The notes under the pieces are model-generated. The model was given only the letters and a program-made list of their open reading frames with translations. It had not been told where the DNA came from and made no database searches. A stretch of 64,000 nucleotides of DNA from an uncultured Devosia sp. (GTDB lineage: Bacteria; Pseudomonadota; Alphaproteobacteria; Rhizobiales; Devosiaceae): assembly GCF_963517015.1 (NCBI RefSeq), contig NZ_CAUQDV010000003.1, positions 62,001-126,000 of the forward strand. Direction: 5' to 3'. The position numbers and the translations under genes were made by a program. The stretch's first letter is position 1. Each line of letters opens with the position of its first letter. Shown here one piece after another: positions 28,835 through 38,113 of the stretch.

Positions 28835-29773
28835 ATGGCCAAGCGCAAGATTGCCGTTATCGGCGTGGGCAAGATCGCCCAGGACCAGCATTTGCCGGTG
28901 ATCGATGCATCGGATGATTTCGAGCTGGCCGCGACCGTCTCGACGCGCGGCTTGAGCCATGACGGCAAGCCTGCCTTCAAGACCCCGGCCGAGCTCTATG
29001 CCGCCATGCCCGACGTCTCGCTGGTCTCGATCTGCACCCCGCCGGGCATTCGCCACCAATATGTCCGCGAGGCACTCGATGCCGGCAAGGACGTGATGAT
29101 GGAAAAGCCACCCACCACCACCATTTCCGAGCTGGACGACCTGATCGCGCACGCCAGGCGACTTGATCGGGTTCTCTACCAGACCTGGCATTCGCAGTGG
29201 AATCCCGCCGTCGACCGTACCAAGGCCATCCTCGCCGATGAGGGCGTCAAATCCGTCCGCATCGATTGGCGCGAAAGCGTGCGCAAGTGGCACCCCGGCC
29301 AGGACTGGGTCTGGGAGCCCGGCGGTTTTGGCGTCTGCGATCCGGGCATCAACGCCTTTTCCATCTTCACCAAGATCATGCCGTTCCCGGTCTTCGTCGA
29401 AAGCGCCAGGCTGACCTTCCCGGCCAATCGGCAGACCCCGGTCGATGTCGAGATCGCCTTCAAGTCCGGCCAGCTGGACCAGCCCAAGCTGTCGGCCGGC
29501 TTCAACTGGCTCGAAGAGAGCGGTGAGATCTGGACCTTCACCATCGAAACCGCCACCGGATCGCAGATCAAGCTCGAGGGTGGCGGCAGGTCGCTGACCG
29601 TCAATGGCGAGCAGGTGCTGCAGCATGGCGATGGCGAATATGCCGCCATGTATGACCATTTCGCAGCGCTGCTCGAGCGCCACGAAAGCGATGTCGATGC
29701 CGCCCCCCTCCGCCTCATGAGCGATGTCTTCCTCATGGGCGGGCGGGAGAACGGCCCCGATTTCGAGTGGTAG
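28835..29773 (+). CDS. Sugar 1-dehydrogenase (galactose/arabinose type, Gfo/Idh/MocA)
   Basis: 312 aa. ATG 28835 with AGGGGAG upstream; a longer frame to 28679 has no such site. 'KIAVIGVGKIAQDQHLPVID' (NAD(P) site), 'VSICTPPGIRHQYVREALDAGKDVMMEKPPTT', 'WHSQWNPAVD', and 'RKWHPGQDWVWEPGGFGVCDPGINA' match D-galactose or L-arabinose 1-dehydrogenases of alphaproteobacteria. It oxidises an aldose to a lactone, first step of an oxidative sugar pathway. True sugar not determined. Confidence 0.85.
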   Translation: MAKRKIAVIGVGKIAQDQHLPVIDASDDFELAATVSTRGLSHDGKPAFKTPAELYAAMPDVSLVSICTPPGIRHQYVREALDAGKDVMMEKPPTTTISELDDLIAHARRLDRVLYQTWHSQWNPAVDRTKAILADEGVKSVRIDWRESVRKWHPGQDWVWEPGGFGVCDPGINAFSIFTKIMPFPVFVESARLTFPANRQTPVDVEIAFKSGQLDQPKLSAGFNWLEESGEIWTFTIETATGSQIKLEGGGRSLTVNGEQVLQHGDGEYAAMYDHFAALLERHESDVDAAPLRLMSDVFLMGGRENGPDFEW

Positions 29774-29788
29774 TCAGCGAGCGGGGAG

Positions 29789-30727
29789 CTACTTCCCCGC
29801 GTCGGTCAGCGCCTGGATGTCAGCATCGCTGAGTTTCAGCCGCACACCCTTGGCAAGGCTCTGCACCTGCTCCACCGACGTCGCCGAGGCAATCGGCGCC
29901 GTCACGCCAGGCTGGGCAACGAGCCAGGCCAGCGAGACCTCGGCCGGCGTCGCGTCATTGGCCGCAGCGACCGTGTCGAGCGCGGCGAGAATGCGTTCGC
30001 CCTTGGCGTCGAGATATTTCTCGGCGCCGCCGCCGCGCACCGACTTGCCGAAATCGGCCTTGGAGCGATACTTGCCGGTGAGGAAACCTGCGGCCAGGCT
30101 ATAATAGACCACCGTGCCGATGGCATCCTCGGTCACCACGTCATGCAGCGCGTTGAACTCTTCGCGGTCATAGAGGTTGAAGCGGGGCTGCAGCACTTCG
30201 TATCGCGGCAGCGACTTGATCACCGCCGTCTCATTGGCATCCTTGACCATCTGCGCAGTGTAGTTCGACGCGCCGATCACCCGCACGCGGCCCGAACGCA
30301 CCAGCGGATCATAGGCGCCCAGCGTTTCCTCGTGCTCGGTGTCCTTGTCCGGCCAGTGGCTGAAATAGAGATCGACATAGTCGGTCTGCAGGCGCTTGAG
30401 GCTATCTTCGATGGCTGTGCGGATCGCCTCGGCCCTAAGCCCGCCCGGCTGATTGGCCGAATTGACCTTGGTGAAGATATGCACTTTGTCGCGATTGCCG
30501 CGCGCCTTGAGCCACTTCCCGATAATGGTCTCGCTCATGCCCGGCGGATTACCGGGCACCCAGTTGGGATAGCCTTCGGCCGTGTCGATCGCGGTAAAGC
30601 CGGCATCGACATAGGCGTCCAGAATGTCGAAGCCCTGTTTCTCGTCAACGGTCCAGCCAAAGACATTGCCGCCCAGAACCAGGGGTTCGATGACGAGTTC
30701 ACTGCGGCCTAGCGGGCGACGATCCAT
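29789..30727 (-). CDS. Aldo/keto reductase
   Basis: 312 aa, ATG 30727. 'DRRPLGRSELVIEPLVLGGNVFGW' and 'GFTAIDTAEGYPNW' with the catalytic Asp and Tyr, 'KVHIFTKV' with the Lys, and 'DYVDLYFSHWPD' with the His give a full catalytic tetrad; the C-terminal NADPH site follows ('PIASATSVEQVQSLAKGV'). Reduces an unknown carbonyl compound. Convergent with the sugar dehydrogenase, 15 bases between stops. Confidence 0.88.
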   Translation of the reverse strand: MDRRPLGRSELVIEPLVLGGNVFGWTVDEKQGFDILDAYVDAGFTAIDTAEGYPNWVPGNPPGMSETIIGKWLKARGNRDKVHIFTKVNSANQPGGLRAEAIRTAIEDSLKRLQTDYVDLYFSHWPDKDTEHEETLGAYDPLVRSGRVRVIGASNYTAQMVKDANETAVIKSLPRYEVLQPRFNLYDREEFNALHDVVTEDAIGTVVYYSLAAGFLTGKYRSKADFGKSVRGGGAEKYLDAKGERILAALDTVAAANDATPAEVSLAWLVAQPGVTAPIASATSVEQVQSLAKGVRLKLSDADIQALTDAGK

Positions 30728-30792
30728 GATGCTTCTCCATTGCTGTGTGCAAACAACGCTCTAAAAGACGATGGGTTCTCTCGCGCAGGCAC

Positions 30793-31191
30793 TCATTGTG
30801 ACCGCTTGTACTCGATCAGGTCCCATTTGTTTCCGTAAAGATCCTCGAAGACCGCGACCGAGCCATAGGCCTCGTGCCGCGGCGCTTCGAGAAAGCGCAC
30901 GCCGCGCGCCAGCATCGCCGCGTGATCGCTTGCGAAGTCATCCGTATCGAGAAAGAACATGACGCGCCCGCCGCCCTGATTGCCAATGGCGGCCCGCTGC
31001 GCCTCGCCATCCGCCATTGCCAACAGCAGTCGCGCACCCGTGCCATTTTTCGGCGCCACCAGCACCCAGCGCTTGCCGCCGCCCAGGTCTGTATCGGCAA
31101 TCAGCTCGAAGCCGAGCTTGTCGCGGTAAAACTCTATCGCCTCATCGTAATCGGAAACGACAAGCGAGACGGTTGCGATCGATTGGGTCAT
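30793..31191 (-). CDS. VOC-family protein
   Basis: 132 aa from ATG 31191; a start at 31251 would add 20 residues and neither has a strong ribosome site. 'SIATVSLVVSDYDEAIEFYRDKLGFELIAD' opens the fold and 'YGSVAVFEDLYGNKWDLIEYKR' closes it. Resembles extradiol-dioxygenase-like or bleomycin-resistance-type VOC proteins; no specific reaction. 65 bases from the aldo/keto reductase, same strand. Confidence 0.82.
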   Translation of the reverse strand: MTQSIATVSLVVSDYDEAIEFYRDKLGFELIADTDLGGGKRWVLVAPKNGTGARLLLAMADGEAQRAAIGNQGGGRVMFFLDTDDFASDHAAMLARGVRFLEAPRHEAYGSVAVFEDLYGNKWDLIEYKRSQ

Positions 31192-31302
31192 GACAGGAGT
31201 GGACCATTCGCGCGACAGCGCGGTCAAGCCACCAAGCATGCGTCGAACCATTCGTTTTAAAACCGTCCAATCCTGTGGAAGGCCGTTCTCACCGTCATCA
31301 GA

Positions 31303-31318
31303 TTGACCAAATGGTCAA
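31303..31318. promoter_or_regulatory. Palindromic operator candidate before the peptide ABC operon
   Basis: TTGACCA and TGGTCAA are perfect 7-base arms around AA, 95 bases before the binding-protein start. The shape (TGACCA, 2 bases, TGGTCA) is like sites bound by GntR/FadR-type regulators. No such regulator gene is beside it. Confidence 0.6.
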
Positions 31319-31412
31319 ACTCCGTAGTTGCGCGATTGCGGATTCTACGCTTTGGTGTCGCCCAAGCCCCGGTTGGCAAGCCGGGTGCGCATAATATCGG
31401 GAGACAACAATC

Positions 31413-33008
31413 ATGAAATTGATGACAACGCTGCTGACCGCAACGGCCATCATGGCGCTCGCCGCCGGTGCCGCCCAGGCCAAGCAGCTGATCTACTGCT
31501 CGGAAGCCTCGCCCGCTCACTTCGATCCCGGTCCGCTGACCGGTGGTAACGACTTCGACGCGTCGGCTCACACGATTTTCGAGCGTCTGGTCGAATTCAA
31601 GCCCGGCACGACCGAAATCATTCCCGCCCTCGCCGAGAGCTGGGAAATCTCCGAAGACGGTCTGGAATACACCTTCCACCTGCGCCCCGGCGTCAAGTGG
31701 CACACCCAGTCCTACTTCACCCCCACCCGTGACCTGAACGCAGATGACGTCATCTTCTCGTTCGAGCGCCAGTGGAAGGAAGATAACGTCTGGAATGCCT
31801 ATCTCGAAGGCATGACCTGGGACTACTTCCAGGGCATGGACATGCCCAAGTACCTCTCGTCCATCGAGAAGGTCGATGACCTGACCGTCAAGATCACCCT
31901 GACGGAAGCCAATGCGCCCATGCTGGCAAACCTGGCCATGCAGTTCGCTTCGATCGTCTCCAAGGAATATGCCGACCAGGTCGAAGCCTCGGGTGATCTC
32001 GCCAGCTTCTCGACCCAGCCTGTCGGTACTGGCCCGTTCCAGTTCGTCGACTACCAGCTCGATACCGTCATCCGCTTTGCCGCCTTCCCCGACTACTGGG
32101 AAGGCAAGCAGCCGATCGACGACCTGATCTTCGCCATCACCACCGATCCGTCGGTCCGTGCTCAGCGCCTGCTGGCCGGTGAATGCGATATCATGCCCTA
32201 TCCGGCTCCGGCTGACCTCGAAGCCCTCCAGGGCGACGACAACCTGACCGTGCAGGAAGGCGAAGGCCTCAACATCGGCTACCTCTCCTACAACACCACC
32301 GAAGCCCCGTTCGACAATCCGGACGTGCGCCGCGCGCTGACCATGGCCATCGACAAGTCGGCCATCATCGATGCCGTCTACCAGGGTGCCGGCCAGGACG
32401 CCAAGAACCTGATCCCGCCCACCATGTGGTCCTATGACGACGCCATCGAAGCCGACGTCTATGATCCCGAAGAAGCCAAGCGCATCCTCGAAGAAGCCGG
32501 TGTGACCGACCTCACCACCGACATCTGGGCTATTCCGGTATCGCGTCCCTATAATCCGAACGGCCAGCGCATGGCTGAACTGATCCAGGCTGACTGGGCC
32601 GCTGTCGGCGTCACCGCCAACATCGTGACCTACGAATGGACCGAATATCGCGAACGCGGCAAGCTTGAAGATCGCAAGGGCCCGTTCATGATCGGCTGGA
32701 CCGGCGACAATGGTGATCCGGACAACTTCTTCGCGACCCTGTTCTCTTGCTCGGCCATTGGCGTGTCCAACTACTCGAGCTGGTGCAACGACGAGTTCGA
32801 AGCCACCATCCAGGCTGCCAAGGCAACCTCTGACCAGGAAGAACGCACCGCGCTCTACATCAAGGCTCAGGAAATCTTCAAGGCTGAAGAGCCTGCCATG
32901 ACCATCGCTCACTCCAAGGTGTTCATGCCCATGAAGAAGACCGTGCTCAACTATGTTATGAGCCCGCTCGGCAGCCACAGCTTCAAGGACGTTGACGTCC
33001 AGGAGTAA
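31413..33008 (+). CDS. Dipeptide/oligopeptide ABC binding protein (DppA-like)
   Basis: 531 aa, ATG 31413 with GGGAG upstream. Signal peptide of about 23 residues ending 'AGAAQA'. Family 5 pattern: 'YCSEASPAHFDPGPLTGGNDFDASAHTIFERLVE', 'ESWEISEDGLEYTFHLRPGVKWH', 'NADDVIFSFERQW', 'DVRRALTMAIDK'. Periplasmic; delivers peptide (or related nickel/opine substrate) to the permeases 33193 and 34202. A 184-base spacer with a hairpin (33036-33077) separates it from them. Very high codon bias (few rare codons) suggests strong expression. Confidence 0.9.
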   Translation: MKLMTTLLTATAIMALAAGAAQAKQLIYCSEASPAHFDPGPLTGGNDFDASAHTIFERLVEFKPGTTEIIPALAESWEISEDGLEYTFHLRPGVKWHTQSYFTPTRDLNADDVIFSFERQWKEDNVWNAYLEGMTWDYFQGMDMPKYLSSIEKVDDLTVKITLTEANAPMLANLAMQFASIVSKEYADQVEASGDLASFSTQPVGTGPFQFVDYQLDTVIRFAAFPDYWEGKQPIDDLIFAITTDPSVRAQRLLAGECDIMPYPAPADLEALQGDDNLTVQEGEGLNIGYLSYNTTEAPFDNPDVRRALTMAIDKSAIIDAVYQGAGQDAKNLIPPTMWSYDDAIEADVYDPEEAKRILEEAGVTDLTTDIWAIPVSRPYNPNGQRMAELIQADWAAVGVTANIVTYEWTEYRERGKLEDRKGPFMIGWTGDNGDPDNFFATLFSCSAIGVSNYSSWCNDEFEATIQAAKATSDQEERTALYIKAQEIFKAEEPAMTIAHSKVFMPMKKTVLNYVMSPLGSHSFKDVDVQE

Positions 33009-33035
33009 GGCCCAGGCCTTAAGGCAAAACGACCA

Positions 33036-33077
33036 GGAGCCTCGATCCGCCCACGCGGAACGGGGCTCCGATTTTTA
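33036..33077 (+). terminator. Hairpin and T-run between binding-protein and permease genes
   Basis: GGAGCC (33036-33041) pairs with GGCTCC (33064-33069), with an inner CCGC/GCGG, then GATTTTT. A partial terminator that would give excess binding protein over permeases. Confidence 0.68.
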
Positions 33078-33192
33078 GGAAGAGAACTGATCCGAAGAGT
33101 GCAGGCGCAACTGCACCGCACCTGGATCGGTCAACAGGAAACAGACCATCCGGATCGCTTCGGCCCCGGCTGGAAAAGGGTAAAGCCCGCTC

Positions 33193-34200
33193 ATGCTCAA
33201 TTATCTGCTGCGCCGACTGGCGCTGGTCATCCCGACAATCATCGGCATTTCCATCTGCGCCTTCGCCTTCGTGCGCGTCCTCCCCGGCGACCCCATCCTG
33301 GCCATGGCCGGCCAACACGGCGTGACGCCGGAACGCTACGAAATCCTGCGCGAGCAGTTCGGCTACAACCTGCCCATCTGGCAGCAATATTTCAATTATC
33401 TGGGCGGCGTGCTGCAGGGCGATTTCGGTATTTCGCTCGCCACCAAGCGTCCGGTCATCACCGAATTCATGACGCTGTTCCCCGCCACCATCGAGCTGGC
33501 GATGTTTGCCATGCTTCTTGCCGTTGCCATCGGCATCCCGGCCGGCATCCTCGCTGCCGTCAAGCGCGGCTCCTGGTTCGATCAGGCGACCATGGGCGTG
33601 GCCCTTACCGGCTATTCCATGCCCATCTTCTGGTGGGGCCTGCTGCTGATCATGTTCTTCTCGACCTATCTCGGCTGGACGCCCGTCTCGGGCCGTATTG
33701 CGCTGAGCTTCTTCCTGCGCCCCATCACCGGCTTCATGCTGATCGACACCATCCTCTATGGCAATTGGCCCGCCTTCGTTTCGGCGCTGCGCCACCTGAT
33801 CCTGCCGGCCGTCGTGCTGGGCACCATCCCGCTCGCCGTCATTGCTCGCCAGACCCGTTCGGCCATGCTCGAAGTGCTGGGCGAGGATTACGTCCGCACC
33901 GCGCGCGCCAAGGGCATGTCGCCCAAGCGCGTCATCAACGTGCATGCCCTGCGCAATGCACTGATCCCCGTCGTGACCACCATCGGCCTGCAGGTCGGTT
34001 TGCTACTCGGCGGCGCCATCCTCACCGAAACCATCTTCACCTGGCCGGGCATCGGCAAGTGGATGATCGATTCCATCTCCAAGCGCGACTATGTCGTGGT
34101 GCAGTCGGGCCTTCTGATCATTGCCCTCATCGTCATGGCGGTGAACCTGATCGTTGACCTGCTCTACGCCCTCATCAATCCGCGTATCCGGGTGCAGTAA
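33193..34200 (+). CDS. Peptide ABC transporter permease (DppB-like)
   Basis: 335 aa, ATG 33193. First helix 'LNYLLRRLALVIPTIIGISICAFAFVRVLPGDP' is the DppB opening; six membrane helices. EAA loop 'EVLGEDYVRTARAKGMSPKRVINVHALRNALIPVV' near residue 220. One base before the next ATG (34202), so coupled. Pairs with the 34202 product to form the channel. Confidence 0.9.
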   Translation: MLNYLLRRLALVIPTIIGISICAFAFVRVLPGDPILAMAGQHGVTPERYEILREQFGYNLPIWQQYFNYLGGVLQGDFGISLATKRPVITEFMTLFPATIELAMFAMLLAVAIGIPAGILAAVKRGSWFDQATMGVALTGYSMPIFWWGLLLIMFFSTYLGWTPVSGRIALSFFLRPITGFMLIDTILYGNWPAFVSALRHLILPAVVLGTIPLAVIARQTRSAMLEVLGEDYVRTARAKGMSPKRVINVHALRNALIPVVTTIGLQVGLLLGGAILTETIFTWPGIGKWMIDSISKRDYVVVQSGLLIIALIVMAVNLIVDLLYALINPRIRVQ

Positions 34201-34201
34201 C

Positions 34202-35104
34202 ATGACCACATCCACTGAACCCGCCGTGACCGCCACCAAGCCCATCTCGGGCCTGCGCGAATTCTGGTACTATTTCTCGATGAACCGCGGCGCCGTGATC
34301 GGCCTCACGGTCTTCGCGATCCTGATCGTCTTCGCGCTGCTGGCCGATTTCATCGCGCCTCATTCGCCGATCTTCCAGTATCGCGATGCACTGCTGAAAC
34401 CGCCCTTCTGGGATGCCAACGCCGATCCCCGTTTCCTGCTCGGTACCGATCCGGTCGGCCGCGACATGCTGAGCCGCCTGATCCATGGCGCGCGCTATTC
34501 GCTGTTCATCGGCTTTTTCGTCGTGGTCGGAGCGCTGATCGTCGGCGTGGTCCTGGGCCTGCTTGCCGGCTACTTCCGCGGCTGGGTCGATGCGCTGATC
34601 ATGCGCATCATGGACATCATCCTGGCCTTCCCGCCGATCCTTCTGGCGCTGGTTCTGGTCACCATTCTGGGACCGGGCCTGTTCAACGCCATGATCGCCA
34701 TCGCGCTCGTGCTGCAGCCCCACTTTGCCCGCCTCGTTCGCGCCGCCGTCATGGCCGAGAAGAGCCGGGAATATGTGACCGCCGCCAAGCTTTCCGGTGC
34801 CGGTCATATCCGTTTGATGATCGTGACCATCCTGCCCAATTGCCTTGGGCCGCTGATCGTCCAGGCGACGCTGAGTTTCTCCAATGCCATTCTCGAAGCC
34901 GCAGCGCTCGGCTTCCTCGGCATGGGCGCCCAGGCGCCAACCCCTGAATGGGGCACCATGCTGGCTTCGGCGCGTGAATTCATCACCAAGGCCCCCTGGG
35001 TCGTGACCTTCCCGGGGCTCGCCATCCTGATCACCGTTCTGGCCATCAACCTCGTCGGCGACGGCTTGCGCGATGCCCTCGATCCCAAGCTCAAGAGGAG
35101 CTGA
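34202..35104 (+). CDS. Peptide ABC transporter permease (DppC-like)
   Basis: 300 aa; ATG 34202 chosen since the upstream in-frame extension reads through the previous gene. 'NRGAVIGLTVFAILIVFALLADFIAPHSP' then 'LLGTDPVGRDMLSRLIHGARYSL' is the DppC pattern. EAA-type loop 'EYVTAAKLSGAGHIRLMIVTILPNCL'. Ends 4 bases before the ATPase start region; same operon. Confidence 0.9.
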   Translation: MTTSTEPAVTATKPISGLREFWYYFSMNRGAVIGLTVFAILIVFALLADFIAPHSPIFQYRDALLKPPFWDANADPRFLLGTDPVGRDMLSRLIHGARYSLFIGFFVVVGALIVGVVLGLLAGYFRGWVDALIMRIMDIILAFPPILLALVLVTILGPGLFNAMIAIALVLQPHFARLVRAAVMAEKSREYVTAAKLSGAGHIRLMIVTILPNCLGPLIVQATLSFSNAILEAAALGFLGMGAQAPTPEWGTMLASAREFITKAPWVVTFPGLAILITVLAINLVGDGLRDALDPKLKRS

Positions 35105-35108
35105 CGCC

Positions 35109-35957
35109 ATGCCCCTGCTTGAAATCAAAAATCTCTCCGTCTCCTTCGACACCTCCGTCGGCCTGTTCAAGGCCGTCGACGGCATCGACATTTCCGTCGA
35201 TGCCAGCGAAGTCTTGGCCATTGTCGGCGAGTCCGGTTCGGGCAAGTCCGTGGCCATGCTCGCCGTGATGGGCCTGCTGCCCTCGACAGCCACGGTCACC
35301 GCCGACAAGATGGAATTCGAAGGTCGCAATCTTCTGACCATGAGCGGCGCTGAAAAGCGCAAGATCATCGGCAAGGAGATCGCCATGATCTTCCAGGAGC
35401 CGGTGGCGAGCCTCAATCCCTGCTTCACCGTCGGTTTCCAGCTTGAGGAAGTGCTCAACAAGCATCTTGGCCTCAAGGGCCGCGCCGCGCGGGATCGGGC
35501 CGTGGAATTGCTACGCCTCGTCGGCATCAAAGATGGTGCGGAGCGCCTTGGCGCCTTCCCCCATCAGATGTCGGGCGGCCAATGCCAGCGCGTCATGATC
35601 GCCATGGCCATCTCCTGCAACCCCAAGCTGCTGATCGCCGACGAACCGACGACTGCGCTCGACGTGACCATCCAGAAGCAGATCCTCGACCTGCTGGTTC
35701 AGCTTCAGGTCGAGACCGGCATGGGCCTGATCATGATCACCCATGACATGGGCGTCGTCGCCGAGACGGCCGACCGCGTCATCGTGCAGTACAAGGGTCA
35801 CAAGATGGAGGAGGCCGACGTTCTCTCCCTCTTCGAAAGCCCCAAGTCCAACTATACCCGCGCGCTGCTCTCGGCCCTGCCGGAAAATGCCGTGGGCGAT
35901 CGCCTGCCAACGGTGGCCGACTTCAACTTTGCCGCCGAAGTGGAGGGCGTCCGATGA
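35109..35957 (+). CDS. Peptide ABC transporter ATPase (DppD-like)
   Basis: 282 aa, ATG 35109 with AGAGGAG upstream. Walker A 'GESGSGKSV', signature 'MSGGQCQRVMIAMAI', Walker B 'LLIADEPTTALDV', switch 'MITHDMGVV'. Its signature has Cys where Arg is common (GGQRQR), a mild oddity. Stop overlaps the DppF start by four bases (ATGA). Confidence 0.9.
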   Translation: MPLLEIKNLSVSFDTSVGLFKAVDGIDISVDASEVLAIVGESGSGKSVAMLAVMGLLPSTATVTADKMEFEGRNLLTMSGAEKRKIIGKEIAMIFQEPVASLNPCFTVGFQLEEVLNKHLGLKGRAARDRAVELLRLVGIKDGAERLGAFPHQMSGGQCQRVMIAMAISCNPKLLIADEPTTALDVTIQKQILDLLVQLQVETGMGLIMITHDMGVVAETADRVIVQYKGHKMEEADVLSLFESPKSNYTRALLSALPENAVGDRLPTVADFNFAAEVEGVR

Positions 35958-36787
35958 CCACACCCGTTCTCGAAGTCCGCGACCTCAAGCGCGACTATGT
36001 TTCCTCCGGTGGCTTCATGCGCCCGGCCAAGGTGGTCCACGCGGTCAAGGGCGTGAACTTCACCCTGCAGAAGGGCAAGACACTGGCCGTGGTCGGTGAA
36101 TCGGGCTGCGGCAAGTCGACCCTGGCCCGCATGATCACCCTGATCGATCCGGCCACCTCCGGCGATATCCTGATCGACGGCAACAAGGTCGATGCCAGCC
36201 ACGGCGTCAGCAAGGAAATGCGCCAGAAGGTGCAGATCGTCTTCCAGAACCCCTATGGCTCGCTCAATCCACGCCAGAAAATCGGCGACGTCCTGGCCGA
36301 GCCGCTGCTGCTCAACACCGATATGTCGGCAGCCGAGCGGCGCGAAAAGGCCATGGCCATGCTGCTCAAGGTCGGCCTGGGCGAAGAGCATTTCAACCGC
36401 TACCCGCATATGTTCTCGGGTGGCCAGCGCCAGCGCATTGCCATTGCCCGCGCCCTGATGCTCAACCCAAGCTTCCTGGTGCTCGACGAGCCTGTCTCGG
36501 CGCTCGATCTCTCCGTGCAGGCGCAGATCCTCAACCTGCTCAAGGACCTGCAGGACGAGTTCGGCCTGACCTATGTCTTCATCAGCCATGACCTGTCGGT
36601 TGTGCGCTATATCGCCGATGAAGTGATGGTGATGTATTTCGGTGATGTGGTGGAACACGGCACGCGCGACCAGGTGTTCAGCGATCCCCAGCACGCCTAT
36701 ACCAAGAGCCTGTTTGCAGCGACGCCCAATTCGAGCGTCGACAACATCAAGGCCCGCCTCGCCAGGAAGGCCGCTCTGGCCAGTTGA
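35954..36787 (+). CDS. Peptide ABC transporter ATPase (DppF-like)
   Basis: 277 aa. Walker A 'GESGCGKST', 'FQNPYGSLNPRQKIGDVLAEPL' (typical of OppF/DppF), signature 'FSGGQRQRIAIARAL', Walker B 'FLVLDEPVSALDL'. Second ATPase of the importer; last gene of the operon, followed by an intrinsic terminator. Confidence 0.92.
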   Translation: MTTPVLEVRDLKRDYVSSGGFMRPAKVVHAVKGVNFTLQKGKTLAVVGESGCGKSTLARMITLIDPATSGDILIDGNKVDASHGVSKEMRQKVQIVFQNPYGSLNPRQKIGDVLAEPLLLNTDMSAAERREKAMAMLLKVGLGEEHFNRYPHMFSGGQRQRIAIARALMLNPSFLVLDEPVSALDLSVQAQILNLLKDLQDEFGLTYVFISHDLSVVRYIADEVMVMYFGDVVEHGTRDQVFSDPQHAYTKSLFAATPNSSVDNIKARLARKAALAS

Positions 36788-36810
36788 GTTAGAGCATATC
36801 GCCAAAAAGA

Positions 36811-36834
36811 AAAACCCCGCTTCGGCGGGGTTTT
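36811..36834. terminator. Bidirectional intrinsic terminator (dpp operon / sleB)
   Basis: AAAACCCCGC and GCGGGGTTTT pair perfectly around TTCG; T-runs on both strands. Serves the plus-strand ABC operon and the minus-strand hydrolase gene. Confidence 0.92.
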
Positions 36835-36863
36835 GTTTGCTCGGTCTTCTCTGAAATCGTGCC

Positions 36864-37772
36864 TCAGTTGGGCGAGTAGAAGATATGAGCGCCGATCTGG
36901 GCGACTTCATTGTACGTATTGGACCAGGACGGGCTGACTGCCGTCGTGTGGTAGTAGAGCGCCGATGCCGGCACGGCGCCGACCTGCTCGCCAAGGGCGA
37001 ACTCGGCATAGACCGACTGCGCCAGAGCCGCAGAACGGGCGAGGGCGCGGCGCTCAGTGGCAGGCTTGGAACGGCCATCGCAGGCAAAGGTGAACTGGCA
37101 GCGATAGAGGCCCTTGTCGGCATTCTGATAGATCACGCCGCAGAGCGTATCCGGGAACTTGCCGGAACGAGCACGATTTACGATCACATTTGCCACAGCC
37201 AACTGCCCGGCTTCGCTCTCGCCACGGGCTTCGTGATAGATCGCCTGGGTCAGGCAATCGCGTTCGCTATTGGCTCGGTCGAGGCGAACCTGCAGCGGCT
37301 GGTAGCCACTGTCGATATAGGCGGCGAGCATCGTTGCGTTGAGATCAGGCTCGGGCAAAACGGCGGTCGGGGCGGCAAAGCTGGCAATGGCGGAAACAGC
37401 ACTATTGGCCTCGCCCTGCGAGCCACGGGCGATATAGCCCATCAGCAGGTCTGCGGTCAGCTCTTCCTGCGGCTGCGAATTGGCCAGCACGTCGACACTC
37501 TGCAGCGCCTGCTGGCGCACGACATAGTTCGACAGCAGAGCATCGGTCAGCTTCTGCTGGCCGGGAACGATCCCGACATTGGTGGCTCCAATCGCCGGCT
37601 GCGCGCGAACCGCAACCAGATCGGCCGGAATTTCGAAGGGAGTGACATCGGCGACGCGGAGCGTCTGGGCATGTGCAGGAACGAGAGTGATGAACAGGAC
37701 GAGCGCAACCGCGCCAAGGGCCAGCACATGCGATACCGCACGCACAGCAATATTTCGCCAGCTCAGACCCAT
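36864..37772 (-). CDS. Cell wall hydrolase (SleB/Hydrolase_2 family)
   Basis: 302 aa, ATG 37772. Signal peptide ending 'VPAHA' near residue 35, then a low-complexity helical middle, then the Hydrolase_2 domain: 'DCLTQAIYHEARGESEAGQLAVANVIVNR' with the catalytic Glu, 'FPDTLCGVIYQN' and 'QFTFACDGRS'. Acts on peptidoglycan in the periplasm. Convergent with the dpp operon over a shared terminator. Confidence 0.85.
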   Translation of the reverse strand: MGLSWRNIAVRAVSHVLALGAVALVLFITLVPAHAQTLRVADVTPFEIPADLVAVRAQPAIGATNVGIVPGQQKLTDALLSNYVVRQQALQSVDVLANSQPQEELTADLLMGYIARGSQGEANSAVSAIASFAAPTAVLPEPDLNATMLAAYIDSGYQPLQVRLDRANSERDCLTQAIYHEARGESEAGQLAVANVIVNRARSGKFPDTLCGVIYQNADKGLYRCQFTFACDGRSKPATERRALARSAALAQSVYAEFALGEQVGAVPASALYYHTTAVSPSWSNTYNEVAQIGAHIFYSPN

Positions 37773-38113
37773 GCCCCGTCCTTACCCCTGAGCCCGTCAG
37801 CCATATCCGCCGAGCCTTCACTGAAGACCTGTCGTTGCAGGTCCCCGTCACTTCCAGGCGCCAACTTATCCAAGAGGTGCACCATAGGGAAGCTGAAATT
37901 TACGTCTGCTTAACCATAGGCGTTAGCATATTAAAGTAGGGTTAATCGAGCCAAGTCGATATGAAAACCCTTTAAATACAGGGCTTTGTGTGGTGGTGAA
38001 GCGGGGCTTTCGGCAATAGCTAAAAGTTTATGCAGTTAACCTGCGGCAATGCGTGCGCCAGCAAAAAGCCCGGCACGAGGGCCGGGCTTGAAAAAGGCTC
38101 TACGGGAAAGGGC
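37773..38113. other. 341-base intergenic region
   Basis: No gene supported. The left part upstream of the hydrolase is AT-rich ('CATATTAAAGTAGGGTTAAT') and likely holds its promoter. The right end holds the terminator at 38060. Confidence 0.6.
38060..38092 (-). terminator. Intrinsic terminator of the HAD phosphatase gene
   Basis: AAGCCCGGC (38066-38074) pairs with GCCGGGCTT (38081-38089) around ACGAGG. On the minus strand TTTTTGC follows, 25 bases after the gene stop. Confidence 0.82.

Noticed and set aside
31257..32978. 573-codon minus-strand frame over the peptide binding-protein gene
   Set aside because: Antisense to a well-supported family-5 binding protein.
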